Below are positions 61,809-64,000 of a stretch of DNA of 64,000 bases, in pieces (position 1 is the stretch's first letter; every line of letters starts with the position of its first letter). The notes beneath the pieces were generated by a model. The model was not told the DNA's origin, made no database searches, and saw only the letters and a program-made list of their open reading frames with translations. The stretch spans positions 744,001 through 808,000 of the forward strand of contig JADJJT010000002.1 of assembly GCA_016706405.1 (NCBI GenBank), in the 5' to 3' direction. The position numbers and the translations under genes were made by a program. This DNA comes from Sphingobacteriales bacterium (GTDB taxonomy: Bacteria > Bacteroidota > Bacteroidia > Chitinophagales > UBA2359).

Positions 61809-62555
61809 ATGCCCTACCACCTTTGTATTGATATTGGCAATAGTCGCGTAAAAGCAGCTATCATAGCTACGCAAACCAGCCAGATAGTAAGTTTGCACCG
61901 CACCAACGATGCCGATTTAGCATGGCTTTCAATGGCATTGGAACAATATAAAATATCCGGAATTGCGCTGGCATCGGTAAGGCTTCCTGACAAAGAATTA
62001 GAGTTTTTTTTGACTAACTACCCTGCGGTTGTTATGCCGTTTAGCCATCAAACACCCTTGCCAATTGCCAACGCTTACCTAACGCCACACACTTTAGGCT
62101 TAGATAGGTTGGCGGCCATTACAGGGGCGTATTATTTGCACCCCAAGCAGCACGTACTTAAAATTGAGGCCGGCACTTGCCTAACCCTCGATTTTTTACA
62201 GGCCAACGGCACTTATTTGGGCGGAAGTATTGCGCCCGGCTTGCACCTTCGCTTGCAAGCTTTGCACCAATTTACCCAGCGACTACCCTTGGTAAGTTTA
62301 AGCGACGAAACTGATTTTACCGGAAACACCACCGAAACAAGTATAAATCGAGGTGTGTTATGGGGCATGGTTGCCGAAATTAACGGATTAATTGACCTGT
62401 ATAGTCAAAAATGGCAGCCTTTAACAGTAGTTTTAACCGGCGGAGATGCAGCTTTGTTGGCTAACAAACTTAAAAATCCGATATTTGCAACGCCAAACTT
62501 AGTTTTATACGGATTACATAAAATTTTGGCTTTCAACCATCCGGAGAGCCTATAA
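61809..62555 (+). CDS. coaX: type III pantothenate kinase
   Basis: This 248-aa enzyme carries out the first step of coenzyme A synthesis. CIDIGNSRVKAAI (near residues 6-18) holds the phosphate-binding Asp. TPHTLGLDRLAAITGAY binds pantothenate, and LKIEAGTCLTLDF and GGSIAPGLHLRLQAL are family motifs. The usual Asp in the D-A-G-T motif is Glu here (EAGT), a conservative change seen directly. It is followed by an outer-membrane protein gene. Confidence 0.94.
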   Translation: MPYHLCIDIGNSRVKAAIIATQTSQIVSLHRTNDADLAWLSMALEQYKISGIALASVRLPDKELEFFLTNYPAVVMPFSHQTPLPIANAYLTPHTLGLDRLAAITGAYYLHPKQHVLKIEAGTCLTLDFLQANGTYLGGSIAPGLHLRLQALHQFTQRLPLVSLSDETDFTGNTTETSINRGVLWGMVAEINGLIDLYSQKWQPLTVVLTGGDAALLANKLKNPIFATPNLVLYGLHKILAFNHPESL

Positions 62556-62644
62556 AAAACGTCCTTAATTTGGTCAAGCGTGTTTGTTTAATGTTTCCGG
62601 ATATTTTTTATCTCATTTTTATCAAAATTAATTGTTTTTTTATT

Positions 62645-64000
62645 TTGCAATATCTTTATCGTTTTATTTCTATTCTTAGGTTACTTGTATTCAAGTTTTT
62701 AACTTTTTGCTTTAGTGCACTAGTTTTTATGGGCGCAATTAGTCCTAACAGTTTTGCACAATCGGCTATTAAGCAGGCAAATTCACCCTTCTCAAAATTA
62801 GGATTTGGCACTATGTTTACCCCCTCGTTTTCGGCGGTAGGCACTATGGGCGGCTTGGGTTATGGCTACCGCAACCTTAGCAATATTAATATGGTAAATC
62901 CGGCGGCCTTAGGCGCTTTGCGTTTCACCACCCTCGAAACCGAAATAGGCTTTACCAATTTGCGCGTTAGCAACTCGGCTTTACAAAAATCCGAATCGGG
63001 CGAGGGGAATATCCGGTATTTTGCCTTTGGTTTTCCGCTTCGAACCAAATACGAAAAGCAAGCCGACAACCAAAACCTTGATCCGGCCTTAAAAAATGCA
63101 CTTACCGAAAAAGCATCCATCCGAAGCAAATTAATACAAGGCTGGGGGTTAAGTTTTGGCTTAATGCCTTTTAATAGCCGCAATTATGACCTTACTGATA
63201 AAAAATGGCATCCAGATTTGGACACTATAACTTACCGTTTTGTAGGAAGCGGTCAATCGTATCAGTTTTTTGCCGGAACCGGTTATACTTACAAAGGTTT
63301 TTCGGCAGGTGGCAGTATAAGTTATGTGTTTGGCACTTTGCGCGAACGCAGTATTGAAACCCCCGGCAATGAAAGTGATGCCAATCTTTTTTCGACTGTT
63401 TTGCAGTCGGAAGACAAATTGGGCAGTTTTATTTGGCGTGCCGGACTGCAATACCAACATCAGTTTGATAATTCGGTGCTAACTTTTGGCGTTGCAGGGC
63501 ATAGCAATACGGCGCTTAATAGTACCAACAACGCAGCATGGTACCAGGCAAAACGCAGCCTCGACCAAGTGCTTTTGTTCGATACGGCCTACACACAACA
63601 AACTGTTGAGGGGCAGTTTACCATTCCGCAGCAAATAGGCTTTGGTGTGGCTTGGCAACATCAGAACAGGCTCCGCCTTATGGCCGACATGCAAGCCGAA
63701 CAATGGAGCCAATTTGCTAAGTATGGCCAACCAGATGCCACCGTACAAAATAGTCAGCGTTATGCTTTTGGTTTTGAATATGTACCCGACCCTCGCGCTA
63801 TCACCAAATTGTTTAGAAGCACACAGTATCGTTTTGGGGCGTTTTATCATGCCGGAAACTTGTTGGCAAAAGCACAACCTGTTAAAGCCTTTGGTGCGTC
63901 GGTGGGTTTGGGCCTGCCGCTGCGCCGCAATAACTCGCGTATTAATTTGGCGGTTGAGTTTGGGCAGCGCGGCAACCATGCCGATAATGGCCTCCGCGAA
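62645..64000 (+). CDS. outer-membrane beta-barrel protein (C-terminus beyond window)
   Basis: The frame is open to the right edge (452 codons from TTG 62645). With that start the product has a signal peptide (MQYLYRFISILRLLVF..., cleavage after NSFA|Q near residue 38). ATG 62591 in the same frame gives an 18-residue longer, less signal-like start. The mature part begins with GLGYGYRNLSNINMVNPAAL and continues as alternating aromatic/polar strands (YQFFAGTGYTYKGFSAGGSISYVFG). This is typical of FadL/OmpP1-like or related Bacteroidota barrels. The exact family is not certain. It starts 89 nt after coaX and may be in the same transcript. Confidence 0.75.
   Translation, partial: MQYLYRFISILRLLVFKFLTFCFSALVFMGAISPNSFAQSAIKQANSPFSKLGFGTMFTPSFSAVGTMGGLGYGYRNLSNINMVNPAALGALRFTTLETEIGFTNLRVSNSALQKSESGEGNIRYFAFGFPLRTKYEKQADNQNLDPALKNALTEKASIRSKLIQGWGLSFGLMPFNSRNYDLTDKKWHPDLDTITYRFVGSGQSYQFFAGTGYTYKGFSAGGSISYVFGTLRERSIETPGNESDANLFSTVLQSEDKLGSFIWRAGLQYQHQFDNSVLTFGVAGHSNTALNSTNNAAWYQAKRSLDQVLLFDTAYTQQTVEGQFTIPQQIGFGVAWQHQNRLRLMADMQAEQWSQFAKYGQPDATVQNSQRYAFGFEYVPDPRAITKLFRSTQYRFGAFYHAGNLLAKAQPVKAFGASVGLGLPLRRNNSRINLAVEFGQRGNHADNGLRE

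Overview
The window is chromosomal DNA from a Bacteroidota bacterium. The lineage reads as Saprospiria-like or another environmental group, but this cannot be fixed further from the sequence. The evidence is: AT-rich genes with many TAnnTTTG -7 promoter boxes; type IX secretion features (a SprB-repeat surface protein and a PorP/SprF barrel); a dcw cluster of Bacteroidota type (murE with DNPR, a long MraY, FtsZ ending in TFLHDNPD); and the families DUF2853, EAD11 and DUF3857-transglutaminase.

Layout. 1-4.2 kb: a minus-strand surface operon (unknown secreted protein, unknown secreted protein, SprB-repeat protein) with a 436-bp decayed duplicate of its middle part upstream. The first gene carries a (TATTT)10 tract inside its signal-peptide codons and is out of frame here, so it looks like a phase-variable switch captured in OFF. 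4.3-9.1 kb: mscL, rpmI-rplT, a MotA/ExbB-type channel gene paired with a membrane-anchored coiled-coil VWA gene, and a lipoprotein. 9.2-16.4 kb: gpsA, an unknown gene, ilvE, mfd and a truncated CYTH gene ending in a large hairpin. 16.5-25.3 kb: PorP/SprF, a thioesterase, a 954-aa protein with five DUF1508-like modules, a membrane span and an OmpA-like domain, DUF2853, a small membrane protein and RNase R. 25.4-36.7 kb: a heparinase-II/III-like secreted protein, an SLBB polysaccharide exporter, a lipoprotein, der, era, the initiator tRNA and a DUF3857-transglutaminase. 36.8-40.2 kb: a membrane EAD11 protein, a GlsB/YeaQ-type protein and rsmG. 40.5-57.6 kb: the dcw cluster mraZ-rsmH-ftsL-ftsI-murE-mraY-murD-(HAD)-ftsW-murG-murC-ftsQ-ftsA-ftsZ, with an MraZ-type operator in front and two heptamer repeat arrays inside. 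57.9-64 kb: pfkA, a GT-B-like surface-carbohydrate gene, coaX and an outer-membrane barrel that runs off the edge.

A genome-scale signal crosses everything: the palindrome TCCGGA occurs about 95 times by hand count, against roughly 8-9 expected from base composition. It lies in genes and spacers alike and forms the core of several hairpins. The best candidates for undescribed biology are the signal-peptide phase switch, the TCCGGA enrichment, the channel plus VWA pair, the DUF1508-OmpA protein and the membrane EAD11 protein.
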